Positions 1 to 11,433 of a stretch of 64,000 nt of DNA are shown piece by piece. Origin of the DNA: Symbiodinium natans. Lineage: Eukaryota; Sar; Dinophyceae; Suessiales; Symbiodiniaceae. Made by a program: the position numbers and the translations under genes. Each line of letters begins with the position of its first letter. Positions within the stretch are counted from its first letter, which is position 1. The notes under the pieces are model-generated. The model saw only the letters and a program-made list of their open reading frames with translations, was not told the DNA's origin and ran no database searches. The stretch covers positions 1 through 64,000 of the forward strand of contig CAJNDS010000890.1 of the NCBI GenBank assembly GCA_905221605.1, written 5' to 3'.

Positions 1-2040
1 CGATGGGTCCCCTCTAATTTTATGATAATTTCAATGAAATCCTTAATATTCAATAGAATATAGGGAATATAAAATTCTCGTATAAATATAATTCATCCAG
101 ATACGATTATAATTCAATAAAACAGAATATTAATATTGAATAGAGAATCGAGAAATATCGAATAACCTCAGATATTTATATTCCACCGAATTTTTCCTTA
201 TCGTAATATTCATCATCGAGAATAATATCTTGAAGAATGAAACGAAATCTATCGAATTTTCTATCATCTTTAAATATCCCAAATATAATATCACCAATAC
301 TAATATCTATATAATTATTCGAGAAGAATTTGCCTATTTACCAAACCTACAAAAAATCAAGGAGGATATATATTCGTTTTGTATGAAATATATATTTTTG
401 AATCAAATCTACCTCAATCCGGGTAATTCTTGAGATAGATTTCTGATTGGAATCTAGCTATGCCATGGGTCCTTGTCGGACCCAATTTATCCTATATCCT
501 CCCCAATCATAAATCTATCTCAATCCTACTTATCTTTGAAATAGATTTATGATTGAAGATGGAACCACCAATTTTCCTTTTCCCATATCTGATCTATAAT
601 ATCGTCCTATTTCGATTCCAAAGATAGAGGAATCTCAACAATTGTTCGATTCAATCCTATTCTTGATTCCTCATCGTCTATAAGTCTCCATATTATTCAT
701 CTGCAACAGAATTGGATATAAATAATTCTTTCTATTGCTTACAGAGAGAGATGATTTCAATTTCTATTCAACCAGAGGATTTCCCTCTGATTGATCCAAT
801 TATCATTTGTCCATCTTCTTATGATAACGATATATTTTTCTCGCACGGAAAGGAAAATAAATTCAAATTCAATCTGATTTGAGGGGAATTGATGGATGAT
901 CCATATTCCCCATCATCATCCGATAGGAACACAAATCTGCCTCAAATATGGTCCGGTTTGAGATCCATTTATGATTGATTTCATTCGAATGAAAAATCAA
1001 ATTCAATTAATTTGAAATGAGTTTTTTTGATCCTCCCTTCCATGACCATCTGATAGGAATAGGAATTTTGCCTCAAATATAATCCGATTTGAGATCCATT
1101 TATGATTGATCTCGATATATCTGATCCATTCATTATCATATTATCCATTCAAAAGTCTGCCTCAAATACAACCTGATTTTTTCCATGACTATAATCCGAG
1201 TTGATGCCAATTTGGATGAGGGTGGGTGGTAAAGTGGGAGCCGAGGGAGTAAGGGTTAGGGGAGGGAAATGGGGGAAAGATGGGGGATAGGATCATTTGC
1301 CCCATATATCCCATTCATCCCATTTGTCCCACTTGCCCATTTTGTCCTATCTTGTTTGCCCCCAAGCGGGACAGAAATCATTTAGCAACCCCACACAAGG
1401 CAAATCGAGCAAATGGGGCAATGTCATTTCCCATCCAAGTGGGCAAGAGGGGCAAGTGGGATAAATGATAGAAAATATTTAGTGATCAATTTTTTCACGA
1501 TGGTCATGGCTAGGAAAATTGTATTCTATGATCTCATCGAAAAATAAGCAAATCACCTGGGATTGCCAAAAGAATATATGCAACATTCCTGCCTCGCTTC
1601 GGCGCAAGAAAATTGTACTCCAAAAACACCTATTCACTACGAAATCTTCATTGAGAGAGATATTTACTCCTATATCTATTAAATTATCAAGAAGAATATA
1701 GATTCCCAAAGGCCCTCAAAATTTCCGAATATAAGATCAACATCCTCCCTACTTCTGAGGATACATGAAAACAAAACATCATTAAGGGATTATAATCTAT
1801 CAAAAATTTATGATATTTTATAGATCCCCCGAGAGAATATCTATCCTATAGTTGAGGGAGATACGAAATTAATCGATAATTTAATGAAACCGAGCTCGCG
1901 AATAAAAGATATAATCATGTCTAATAATCGATCCAATTTCCTTAGATATCCTTATAACCGAAATTATTTGAAAGAATGATTAATTCATCCAGAACGAAAT
2001 ATTTTGAATGATAAATAATAATGAAAAAATGTCAAAGGTG
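1..2040. other. AT-rich segment without heptamer arrays
   Basis: The first two kilobases are visibly AT-rich, contain no TTTAGGG/CCCTAAA arrays and hold no convincing coding frame; open frames are short on both strands. Composition and repeat content change abruptly near 2040. It could be an AT-rich intergenic block, an inserted foreign or organellar piece, or an assembly join. I recognise no gene in it. Confidence 0.6.
930..1185. repeat. Degenerate tandem repeat, about 133 bp
   Basis: The phrase TTTGAGATCCATTTATGATT occurs at about 955 and 1089, each preceded by TGCCTCAAATA (about 937 and 1070). A third, decayed TGCCTCAAATA lies near 1157. Spacing of the first two copies is about 133 bp. 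Related wording (tgagatagatttctgattg) near 430 and 540 suggests an older wider array. Confidence 0.6.
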
Positions 2041-2334
2041 AAGATTTGGGCGGGACTTTATCCTCCCCCCAACCCCATTCGTATATCATTCCCCCCCTCC
2101 CTTATCCAATCTTGCCCCGCCCTGCCCATTTTCTATTCCTGGCCCACGGCAGTTTGGTCTTTTTGATTTCAACTCGGCTTCTCAACTATTTGAACAAACA
2201 TGAATTGCAACTTGCAACCGCGACAAAGCAACACAATCCGGACCTAATTCTCAATGATGCATCCCCAAATCTTCCCATATTCGGATCCTCATCTCACATT
2301 TTTCTTGGCTCCACTGTACATGGGCAGGAGACCG

Positions 2335-2886
2335 TCACAGATGCACGAGATCTGTTGCTACGATGGCCCTTAAAACCCCCTGAAAAAAAAACCTGAATAT
2401 GATCCTCTTAAACCCAATAAGAGAAAAAAGAAAATATCCCAAGAGCCTACCTAGGTTGGGAAAGCCTGAGAAACCCTCAACCCCAGAAACGGAATCTGGT
2501 GCAAGCATGAGCGAGGCGAAGCCCACTGGTTGGTGAAACGCGGGGAATTCCCCATCTGCTGGGCAACTCGAGGGTTCGGCGCTTAGGCGCCGGACTGCCA
2601 CTAGTCATCCACCGAGATGACTTCGCCTCGTCCATGGATGCATGCGCTGGTGGTCAAGCACACAAATCAACAGGGGGCAGGCCTGATTCCAAACGCCCAG
2701 TGCGCCAGCACAAGAGCAAGCCATCCTTGCCTGCCCAAGACTTGCAAGGCAGTGGATTTCTGACCCAAGTGGTTCATGTTGAGTTTTGTGGCTTCTGAGG
2801 ATGCTGAGGTTTGGGGCTGAAGGGCAGTGCTTCGGGGCTTTCAAGGTTTCAGGGCCTTGCAGCCTTCTGGATGGGCGAACTGGCAA
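2335..2886. other. Coding-like block, strand unresolved
   Basis: Both strands stay open here. On the + strand a frame runs without a stop from 2511 to the TGA at 2796-2798 (about 95 codons, mixed composition, including the phrase VIHRDDFASSMDACAGG). On the - strand frames of 88 and 93 codons cover 2335-2886. The - strand is the coding strand elsewhere in the window, so I cannot choose. No domain is recognised. Confidence 0.3.
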
Positions 2887-3320
2887 ATCAAAGAAAACCC
2901 TTCTACCTTCGCACTCGCCCCGAAAAACCTTACGAGCAGTGCCTGCTCCTCAAGTCTACAACTCGTGCCCCATTAACCCTGGCAATGCAAAAGATACCTT
3001 CTTTGCTTGATTGGCGGGGTCTGCAAGGAAATCTACCTCCAAACAAGGGAATCAGGCCCCGCCGGGTAGTTAGTGCGTGTTCCTGGCATCTTGATCTTTC
3101 AGCCCGCAAACAAGTCGATGATTCAGGCAGAAGCCTCTCTAGGCCCTAGGCAGGCCCTTAAAATTCACAAACCTTAGGGCCCATCACCTGCACCTTCCAA
3201 CTCCCAATCCGCCTGCAGATAGCAGCTCCCGGCGGTGCGGGTGTAAAGCCTCTAGGCCTCGAACTCAAGGCTCCCAGCCGGGGGTTGAGGAGGCTTTAGG
3301 ATTATAAAGGTGGAAAAAGT

Positions 3321-3364
3321 CTACTACTATCTTTTTGAGTACCCTTACCACCCCCCCCCCCCCA

Positions 3365-3415
<51 letters not shown>

Positions 3416-3513
3416 AGTAAACAAATAGCAAGAAGCACATTCTTCCCTGTAAGGGCAATACAGGGATTATGATTCTTTATTTGCTGGGCGGTGCTGAAGC
3501 AAATTGTGCTTTA
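3321..3513. mobile_element. Inverted-repeat element family A, diverged copy
   Basis: It contains the family A signature: a poly-C then poly-A then (TA)n block at 3351-3412, followed by TTCTTCCCTGTAAGGGCAAT at about 3441. The same core is in the copies at 30440-30746 and 33088-33212. The terminal repeats are too decayed to place exact ends. Confidence 0.5.
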
Positions 3514-3754
3514 AGGGGGCTGGGTGTGGTTTGGGGTTTGCGAGCTCTGTGATTTGATGGCTTAACTTAGGGGTTCAGGACTCTATGGAGGAGGACCCCA
3601 AACCCTATACCCTAAACCCTAAACCCTAAACCGTAAACCCTAAACCCAGGAGGTTTGGGGGCTGTTAGGTTGATCGAGGGCTTCGGAAGTTGTGGGTTCA
3701 ACGTTGGTTTCCCGTTCTTGCTGGACTGGGCACAGGGGGTTTTGGGGTGTTAGT

Positions 3755-3844
3755 AAACCCCAAACCCCAAACCCCAAACCCCAAACCCCAAACCCCAAAC
3801 CCCAAACCCCAAACCCCAAACCCTAAACCCTAAACCCTAAACCC
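3755..3844. repeat. Interstitial heptamer array, CCCCAAA then CCCTAAA
   Basis: A run of CCCCAAA units switches to CCCTAAA units. Homogeneous blocks of variant units side by side are a recurring pattern in the window. Confidence 0.9.
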
Positions 3845-3947
3845 AAGGGCACAGGCTTACTTGGGGCCATCCATGAGCCTTCACGTAAGCCGAAACCCCC
3901 TAAACCTGCTAAGACTCGGGGATGGCTCTGCTCTGATACACAGCCGG

Positions 3948-4240
3948 GGGGGGGGGGGGGGGGGGGGGCGGTAAAGTGAAGTTGGCGAACGGAACCCCAA
4001 TGCCTCCTAAACCGCCCCGCCCGGCCTGTGAGACCGCCGCGGTGCGCCGCAAGCCGACAAAGGCAGCGTCCCGAGCGGGCACAGTAGACAGCGATCAGCT
4101 CCTGTCGATTGCTTGAGGGGTTGCGAGGGCGCAGAAAAGTATCTATGGTTTCGAGCTGAAGGACTGCGTGTGCTAGGGAAGAAGGTCCCAACTGGTAAAC
4201 CCTTTTCAGTCCTGAACTTAAACCCTCTACACATAGACCC
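3948..4240. other. Poly-G tract followed by coding-like sequence
   Basis: About twenty G residues (near 3948-3968) precede a stretch open on both strands. On + a frame ends with the TGA at 4114-4116. On - a frame runs 3823-4191 through the poly-C/proline tract. Both have reasonable composition and I cannot assign the strand. Confidence 0.3.
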
Positions 4241-4461
4241 TAGGAAGGCTAAAGATCTCTAAAGGTAGAGGTTGCTACAACCCCCTAAACCCCCTTAAGA
4301 CCCCTAAACCCCTTTAGACCCTACCCAAACCCCCTGAAGCCGGGGGTTTGTTCGCGCGTACCTCCTCAGGCACCAGGCAGATGCCCTGAGGCTGGGCCAG
4401 GGCCGCCATTTGTAGTCCCAGCTCCTGGTACCAGCGTGGGCTACTAGGCCTTAGAATCCCT

Positions 4462-4515
4462 AGCCCTAAACCCTAAACCCTAAACCCTAAACCCTAAACC
4501 CTAAACCCTAAACCC
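4462..4515. repeat. Interstitial CCCTAAA array
   Basis: About seven perfect heptamers on the + strand. Confidence 0.9.
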
Positions 4516-4794
4516 GAAATAAAGGGCCTTTTTAAGGCCTTCTAGGGTATAATTGTCCCAGCTCCTGGTAGGGCGCAGGAACGCTGTCGGAGTTTCAACC
4601 CACTAGGGTTGGTTTTGGGGTTTTAAGGGGTTTCGGGTTTAAGGGCTTAGGGTTTCGGGCATTGAGGGTGTTTTGTTTAGGGTTTACGGCGACATTGGGC
4701 CTCAAGCCGGGTGAAGCTATGTCTTGCGGGCAATTGGTGCCTTTCAGATCCCATGCCGCTTCCCAGTATGGGGGAATCCGACCGTCCTGCTTAT

Positions 4795-4885
4795 GGGTTT
4801 AGGGTTCAGGGTTCAGGGTTCAGGGTTCAGGGTTTAGGGTTTAGGGTTTAGGGTTTAGGGTTTACGGTTTAGGGTTTAGGGTTTT
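4795..4885. repeat. Interstitial array, TTCAGGG and TTTAGGG blocks
   Basis: Four TTCAGGG-type units are followed by TTTAGGG units, showing block-wise spread of a variant heptamer. Confidence 0.9.
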
Positions 4886-5010
4886 GAATACCGGAAGTTC
4901 TATCGCCAGGCAGTCCTCCGTGCTGCAGTCCACGTTGATCTCTGGCCTCCAAGTCTCCTGCGCGGAGCTTCCAGGCTTGAAAGGTTGAGGGTATTCAAGG
5001 TTTAGGGTGC

Positions 5011-5148
5011 AGGGTTTGGGGGTATGTAGGGCAACTTAAGGTTTAGGGTATTCAGGTACAGGGTTTGGGGGTATGTAGGGCAACTTAAGGTTTAGGATAA
5101 TTCAGGTACAGGGTTTGGGGGTATGTAGGGCAACTTAAGGTTTAGGGT
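5011..5148. repeat. Tandem repeat, 48-50 bp, three copies
   Basis: Three copies of a unit beginning CAGGGTTTGGGGGTATGTAG start near 5011, 5059 and 5109. The unit is itself heptamer-derived (it holds GGTTTAGGGTATTCAGG), so a higher-order repeat has formed from telomere-like DNA. Confidence 0.8.
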
Positions 5149-5416
5149 TTAGGTCGTCAGGGCTTTGGTCCTGTACGGGTGGTCCGGGATGTCTGGGACT
5201 TGGGACAGGGTCAAGCCGAACAAGCATCGAACCCCCGACCGGCATTGTCGACTTTTTATGGTATGGGTCACACAAAGTCACCCTGAAGACTGGCTTGTCT
5301 TAGTAGGGAGCGGGAAGTAGGGCCTTGGACAATCTCTTAAGGGGTATACATAGGGCCCCATCATTCATTCCCTCGCTCCCTACTAGGCACCAACCAGAAG
5401 AAACAATTCTTAGCAC

Positions 5417-5459
5417 CCTGAACCCTGAACCCTGAACCCTGAACCCTGAACCCTGAACC
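5417..5459. repeat. Interstitial CCCTGAA array
   Basis: Six to seven homogeneous CCCTGAA variant units. Confidence 0.9.
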
Positions 5460-5576
5460 AATCGAGGTGCCGGCGCTGCCTCCTCGCCCTTCGCTGGCGA
5501 GAGCAACATTCCGCTCGCTTCCATCTTGCGGGTGGCCAACTCCGCCTGAAGCGAAGCGGCATTCTCGGTCGGCACA

Positions 5577-5705
5577 CAGGGACGTAAAGAAAAAAGGAGT
5601 CGGAATGATTACGAATCGTATTCCCTTATGGTCCCTTTCTAGTACACAGGGACGTAAAAAGGGGTTGGAATGATTAGTAAACGTATTCCCTTGTGGTCCC
5701 TGTAT
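5577..5705. repeat. Short palindromic repeat in two direct copies
   Basis: Two tandem copies begin ACAGGGACGTAAA (about 5577 and 5645) and end in the complement (GGTCCCT), so each copy is bounded by ACAGGGAC/GTCCCTGT-type inverted ends. Confidence 0.6.
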
Positions 5706-5963
5706 AGTATACTTATACTGTAAGTAGCCTTCCAGAACCCTATTCAAACTAACGAGGCGGAGTTTCCGAAATTGGGGGTTCCCCTTTCTGGGGTCCCTTT
5801 AGGGGGATTCTATTCTATTTGGGTATAGAAGGGGCTACCTCTATTGTCGGAAATACCCCTATGAGTGTATAGGGCTTAAGTCCGAAGGTCTAAGAGGTTT
5901 AAGTCCGAAGGTCTCGCCACCCCCAGCCGAGGGCCCTTAACCTTTCAGGGCTTTCCGATTCAA

Positions 5964-6053
5964 CCCGAAACCCCAAACCCCGAACCCTAAACCCTCAATC
6001 CTAAACCCTAAAACCCTAAACCCTAAATCCTAAACCCTAAACCCTGAACCTGA
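5964..6053. repeat. Interstitial CCCTAAA array with variants
   Basis: Imperfect CCCTAAA, CCCCAAA and CCCTGAA units. Confidence 0.85.
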
Positions 6054-6596
6054 AGGGCCGCACGCCACAAACCCAACTTGCACCAAGAATCCCAAGGCTC
6101 CCCCCCTCAACTCAACCCCCTGCTGCCTTCGCCTTCTTTGGGGCTCCCGATCCAGGCTCCCAGGCGCGGACCTGTCTAGGGTTTAGGAATATGGCCTCGG
6201 GTTTTACTGTTTTTTTTGTCGGGTTTAAAGCCCTAATTCTGGGGTGTACAGGGGGGGGCCTCATTCACTGGCATCTCTTTTGTTGAGCAGGTACCCAACG
6301 CGAACTTGAGGGGGGAGTATCATAAGGGCGGTTCAGCCTTTTTGATTCCCTTCAACCCTTTATTGCGCGATGCGCTCAATTTGACCGTGTGCGTGGCTTT
6401 TTGGCCGCAAGGCGTGCGGCAGCCAATCAACCAATCAGCCGATCAGCTGATTGGCTGCAAGCCAATCAGCTTGAAAACCAACTTTGCGAGCACAATGCAA
6501 CTTGAGCGTGCGCCCTGCCAGAAGGGTCATAATTTCGACGAAGCCGCATAGGATGACAGTGTGGAGTTTGAGATTCGTCACAGGGGCTTGGGGCTT

Positions 6597-6635
6597 GGGG
6601 GGGGGCGGGGGGGGGGGGGGGGGGGGGGGGGGGCG
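6597..6635. repeat. Poly-G tract
   Basis: A G-run of more than 30 bases with one C. Similar tracts occur near 3948, 7191, 9960, 28892, 33736 and 52134. Confidence 0.9.
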
Positions 6636-7221
6636 GAATCCAAATCCCTGCAGTACGTATTGTTCTGTAAGCCTGCTTATCACCCATGAACACTGGGCCT
6701 TGCCATCTGCGCCACAGGACAGCAAGCGAGAGAAGTCGCAGGAGTCGCCAGTGGCGAAGCAAACCTGCCACAACAAGGCTGCCGTGTCCGAGCTATTCAC
6801 ACCAACAGACGACTCTCTCCTTCTCTGTGTCAGAGCAATCTCCACCGAAGCCAAAAACCTACAAGTTAACCCTACAAAGTTACAGGGCATATACAAAACC
6901 TACTTGTTTAAGTCGCAGATACAACTGCGCAAATATGAACTGTAAATACATGCAACAATTGATTAGGGAGGAGCCGTCACGAGAAAAAGCATTTTTTTCC
7001 GACGGCTTTGGGAACATTCGAGCCGGCAGAACTCTTAAGGTACCACATCGAGAGAACTCGAGCAGACCTGATAAGGTACTTAGAGCTAACTTGACTAGCT
7101 TTGCGTAAGGCTCCTGGATTTCACTGAGAGTTCCGGAATTCTTCTGAATGAAGCAATAACAACAACAATTACGACAAGTACTGTAACTGCGGGGGGGGGG
7201 GGGGGGGGTTGTTGGAGTGAG

Positions 7222-8007
7222 CGACTGATTGTGTGTGTGTGTGTGCGGGTGTGTGTGTGTGTGTGTGTGTGTGTGTCTGTCTGTGCGTGTCTGTGCGTGT
7301 CTGTGCGTGTCTGTGGGTGTCTGTCTGTGTGTGTGTGTGTGGTCTCTGTGTGTGTGTGTGTGTGTGTGTGTCTGTGTGTGTGTGTGTCTCTGTGTGTGTG
7401 TGTGTGTGTCTCTGTGTGTGTGTCTGTGTGTGTCTGTGTGTGTCTGTGTGTGTCTGTGTGTGTCTGTGTGTGTCTGTGTGTGTCTGTGTGTGTCCTGTGT
7501 GTGTCTGTGTGTGTCTCTGTGTGTCTGTGTGTGTGTCTCTGTGTGTCTCTGTGTGTCTCTGTGTCTCTGTGTCTGTGTGTCTGTGTGTCTGTGTGTCTGT
7601 GTGTCTGTGTGTCTGTGTGTCTGTGTGTCTGTGTGCCTGTGTGCCTGTGTGTCTGTGTGTCTGTGTGTCTGTGTGTCTGTGTGTCTGTGTGTCTGTGTGT
7701 CTGTGTGTCTGTGTGTCTGTGTGTCTATGTGTCTGTGTGTCTGTGTGTCTGTGTGTCTGTGTGTCTGTGTGTCTGTGTGTCTGTGTGTCTGTGTGTCTGT
7801 GTGTCTGTGTGTCTGTGCACTGTGTTTGTGCTCTGTGTGTGTGTGTGTTTGTGCTTGTGTTTGTGTTTGTGTTTGTGTTTGTGTCTGTGCGCGTGCGCGT
7901 GCGCGTGTGCGTGTTCGTGTGCGCGCGCACGTGCGTGCGTGGGTGGGTGGGTGGGTGGGCGGGTGGGTGGGCGGGTGGGCATGCGTGTGTGTATATGTGT
8001 GTGTATA

Positions 8008-8045
<38 letters not shown>

Positions 8046-8300
8046 GGTGTGTGGGTGTGGGTGTGGGTGCGTGCGTGCGTGCGTGCGTGTGTGGGTGTGT
8101 GTTTGTGTGGGTGTGCGTGTCTCACTGCGCGTGTCTCTTCGTGCGTGCGTGCGTGCGTGTTTGCAAAATGCGTGCGTGCGTCCGCGCGTGCGTGTGTGCG
8201 CGCGTGTGGGTGTGGGTGTGGGTGTGGGTGTGGGTGTGGGTGTGAGTGTGGGTGTGGGTGCGGGTGTGGGTGTGGGTGTGGGTGTGCTTGTGTGTGTCAA
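7222..8300. repeat. GT-rich microsatellite block
   Basis: About 1.1 kb of (GT)n. It includes a long run of the octamer CTGTGTGT (about 7560-7815), then GTGCGC, GGGT, GTGTAT and GTGGGT sub-blocks. It produces stop-free frames on both strands (Cys/Val and His/Thr strings) that are artefacts of the repeat. Confidence 0.95.
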
Positions 8301-8361
8301 AAGCATAAACAGGTATGATTGCGCAACAGCCATCACAGAAAAGAGGGAGGTACGGTGGATC

Positions 8362-8459
8362 ATGGGTGGGGGTGGGGGTGGGGGTGGGGGTGGGGGTGGG
8401 GGTGGGGGGGGGTGGGGGTGGGAGGTGGGGGTGGGGGAGGGGGGGGGGGGGGGGGGGAT
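8362..8459. repeat. (GGGGGT)n and poly-G block
   Basis: Perfect GGGGGT hexamers grade into a poly-G tract and continue the microsatellite cluster. Confidence 0.95.
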
Positions 8460-8479
8460 ACATATCATTCATGTAGACA

Positions 8480-8660
8480 CACATATGTATGATATATATA
8501 TATATATACATACACACATGCATTATTTATCTATAGAAATTTATTAACACAATGTATATATATATATATACAGTTTACACACGCACTACCATTTCAGATA
8601 CGGATACACGTATACATACATATGCTACCACTATATACATATATATATATGTATATATAG

Positions 8661-8691
<31 letters not shown>

Positions 8692-8718
8692 CATATGTGT
8701 GTGTGTATATATCTATGT

Positions 8719-8756
<38 letters not shown>

Positions 8757-8819
8757 CTCTCTAAATAAATAATAAATAAATACATAATATATATATATGA
8801 TTATATATATATAGGTATG

Positions 8820-8852
<33 letters not shown>

Positions 8853-8905
8853 GTATGTATATACATACATGCAAGTATATATGTATACATACATATATAC
8901 ACACA
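8480..8905. repeat. (AT)n / ATGT microsatellite block
   Basis: Alternating TA runs with TATG/CATA interruptions and no coding potential. Confidence 0.95.
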
Positions 8906-9053
8906 CTACCTATTTATGCAGCAGTTTATTGGGGGCCCACGTATAGGCCATAGTATAGGCCCTACATCCGCCCGAGGCTTCGGCGCTTCGCACGGCGCCA
9001 CGGTGGGCCATGGCCGGCTCGTGGACAAACTCGCGCCTGGCAGTTTCGGGTTT

Positions 9054-9310
9054 AGGGTGAATAGGGTTTAGGGTTTAGGGTTTGGGGTTTAGGGTTTAGG
9101 GTTTAGGGTTTGGGGTTTGGGTTTGGGGTTGGGGTACATAGGGTTTAGGGTGAATAGGGTTTTAGGGTATATACTAAGATAAAGTTAGGGTTTAGGGCAT
9201 TTAGGGTTTAGGGTTTAGGGTATGTAGGGTTCAGGGTTTAGGGTATATAGGGTGTAGGGCATATATGGTTTAGGGCTAAGGGTATAGGGTATGTGGTTTA
9301 GGGTTTTGGG
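9054..9310. repeat. Interstitial TTTAGGG array, degenerate
   Basis: TTTAGGG, TTTGGGG and GTATAGG-type units are mixed over about 250 bp. Confidence 0.85.
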
Positions 9311-9540
9311 AAATCGTGAGGAAGGGCTTAGGGAAGAGGGTTGAGGGCTTGATTAGGGTTAAGGGTTTAGATCAAGGGCTGAGGGTCTGGGACATTTTTT
9401 GGATTCAAGGGATTGGGCTTGAGGGTCAGATGCTTAAGGGTGCAGAGGTCCAGGGCGTGGGGTTCAGGGCTCATAGAGTCTTAAATGTTTTTGCTCCTCC
9501 ACATACTGCAATAGCGGGCCCTAGCTGTCCGTGTACTCAC

Positions 9541-10246
9541 AGGGGTTTACAGGTCTCCGGATCCCACGCACCACCTTGAAGCCCCTTTTTTAGGGTTTAG
9601 GGTTTAGGGTTTGGTGTTTGCGGTTTGGGGTTTAGGGTTTAGAGTTTAGGGCCGAGTCCAAAAGGTGTCAGCGCCCCAAAGAGGCCAGCACCATGACTTC
9701 GTCGTCATATCAACGCGAAGCAGAGGGATTCCACATACAATTTCTTTTGTTTGGTCTCGAGGGTTTAGGGTTTTAGGGTTCAGGGTGTAGGGTTTGTAGA
9801 AATTGTATCGGCTATTTTCAGGTCTTTAGGGCTGTGGAGTGCGCCTGAAAACCTGCCACTGGCCCAAACGGCTGTTCAAGCAGCACTGCGGGACCCCCCG
9901 CCTGATTCTGCTTCTGAAATATGAGGCTCCTTCCCTAGCTGTAGTCTGCATGTGGGATGTGGGGGGGGGGGGGGTGTTTGCGCTACCACGTGTCACCAAT
10001 CGCTGGCCGCCAGCATGCAAAGCTGGGTCGAGCTCGTACAGCAGGAGAGTGACCGAGCTCCGTACAACCTTGGAACCCAAACACCCATAAACCCCAAACC
10101 GGCAATCCCCTAAACCCCAGACCCTATTCCTTAACGTCTCGGAAGATGTTGAGACAATTCTCATCGCATGTGTACGTGTACTAGGCCTTCGAGGTCCGAA
10201 GGCATGGCGGCGTTTGATCTCAACCTTGTCGCGGTCAATGAGGGTG
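9541..10246 (-). CDS. Partial multi-exon gene, unknown product (4 exons)
   Basis: Four - strand exons join with matching phases: 10123-10246, 9997-10068, 9853-9913 and 9541-9574. Acceptors end in AG and donors are GT; the last donor, GTGAGT at 9540-9535, is a strong one. The first exon reads TLIDRDKVEIKRRHAF then MRIVSTSSETLRNR. The second contains LLLYELDPALHAGGQRL. The third contains GGPAVLLEQPFGPVA. The fourth, only 34 nt, gives GAWDPETCKP, a WD-like phrase. Neither the start nor the stop is included. Introns are short and heptamer-rich. I do not recognise the product; the last exon hints at a beta-propeller but is too short to rely on. Confidence 0.45.
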
Positions 10247-10606
10247 CTTAAGCCACATGGGGGTTTCTAGGGTTTAGGGTTCAGGGTTTAGGGTTTAGGG
10301 TTTCCGACAACAGGGGTACCTTATTGGGGTCTACTTTTTGGGGTCTATTTTAGTTTTCATGGGAGTTTGCAAAAATAGGGCGTTTTTAGGGGTCCCTTTG
10401 AGGTCACCCTTGTCCGGTTGTCCGGGGCCAACAGGGGCCTTTCCCGGTATCTTCGGCACGAAATCCGCCAGGGGCGCAGGAGCCTCTCAGGGGCCTTTTT
10501 CAGGGGCCTTTCACCAGAAACCCGAGCCTCCGCCCAGTCCCAGTTCCCTCCCAGGGCCTTGCAGGGGCCTCGAGGACGCAAAAACAAAAACGCACTTGTT
10601 GAGCAG

Positions 10607-10787
10607 TGGCCCAGTCTGAACCTGTTAAAGGGCCCCTGGTCCAGGGGGGCCCCAGGCCAGGGTTGGAGCGGTAGAAGCTTCGATTGGCCTTTGGAGACGC
10701 ATCATACGCCAAACGCCTGTTCCAGGTTCCGGAACCGTGGTTTGCGTGTTTTATAGCGGAATTTTGGAGCTTCGGTTTTGGGGGCAA
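10607..10787 (-). CDS. Coding-like exon, unknown
   Basis: The - strand is open with mixed composition (phrases NHGSGTWNRRLAYDASPKAN and TGSDWATAQQ) up to a GTGCGT donor at about 10606. The frame continues beyond it, so the end is uncertain. The flanking + strand has several CAGGGGCCT motifs. No domain is recognised. Confidence 0.35.
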
Positions 10788-10800
10788 CCCGAGCTGAAGC

Positions 10801-10893
10801 CCTCACCCTAAACCCTAAACCCTAAACCCTGAACCCTGAACCCTAAACCCGAAACCCTAAACCCCAAGCCCTAAACCCTAAACCCTAAACCGC
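10801..10893. repeat. Interstitial CCCTAAA array
   Basis: CCCTAAA with CCCTGAA and CCCGAAA variants. Confidence 0.9.
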
Positions 10894-10905
10894 AGCTCTG
10901 CCTAC

Positions 10906-10976
10906 CGAAGGAAGCCCGCCAAACCAAGACAACACATCGGCCGCCTCCTCCTTCCACAGCTCCCTCTGCCTCGTCC
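10906..10976 (-). CDS. Probable exon, unknown product
   Basis: A - strand island between arrays reads RQRELWKEEAADVLSWFGG and ends at a GTAGGC donor. The 5' boundary is approximate, with several AG choices. Charged/aromatic composition and the GT donor support coding. Its phase does not join the next exon at 10246 directly, so an intervening exon or a different gene is implied. Confidence 0.4.
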
Positions 10977-11067
10977 GAGCAAAGGGCCGGCAAAGTGGCA
11001 AGTCAAGCCTAAACCCTAAGCCCTAAGCCCTAAACCGTAAACCGAAAACCCTAAACCCTAAACCCTC

Positions 11068-11264
11068 CTCTCTGAGATCAACAAGTTGTCAAGTGACTGG
11101 TCTTCAGGGCTTTTGGGGGGGTTGAGGTTTTTTGATGGTGTTTGAGGTTTTTCTTGGGTTTTTGAGGTCTTTCTTGGTGGCTTTTGAGGGTTGTGGGGGT
11201 TGCAGCGTTTTGAGGGTTGAGTTGTTTTGGGAAGCATAAAATACCCCCAGGCCCTACCCAGCAT
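11068..11264 (-). CDS. Coding-like exon, Pro/Lys/Thr-rich
   Basis: The - strand frame ends SPEDQSLDNLLISERR just before a GTTTAGGG that could serve as donor. Its N-terminal part is low complexity (from TTTGAGG-type repeats), which lowers confidence. Confidence 0.3.
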
Positions 11265-11292
11265 GACTAAAACTCATGGCGTGCTGCCCAGG

Positions 11293-11433
11293 GCTTAGGG
11301 TTTAGGGTTTAGGGTTTAGGGTTCAGGGTTCAGGGTTCGGGTTTAGGGTTTAGGGTTTAGGGTTTAGGGTTTAGGGTTTAGGGTTTAGGGTTTAGGGTTT
11401 AGGGTTTAGGGTTTAGGGTTTAGGGTTTAGGGT
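11293..11433. repeat. Interstitial TTTAGGG array
   Basis: About 20 units with a short TTCAGGG patch. It abuts the stop codon of the exon ending at 11434. Confidence 0.95.

Noticed and set aside
5215-5262. tRNA T-arm-like GGGGGTTCGATGC on the - strand
   Set aside because: No pairing T stem, acceptor stem or anticodon arm at the right distance.
7229-8547. Long open frames of Cys/Val and His/Thr strings
   Set aside because: They come from the GT-rich microsatellite, which lacks stops in all frames; no unique sequence supports a protein.
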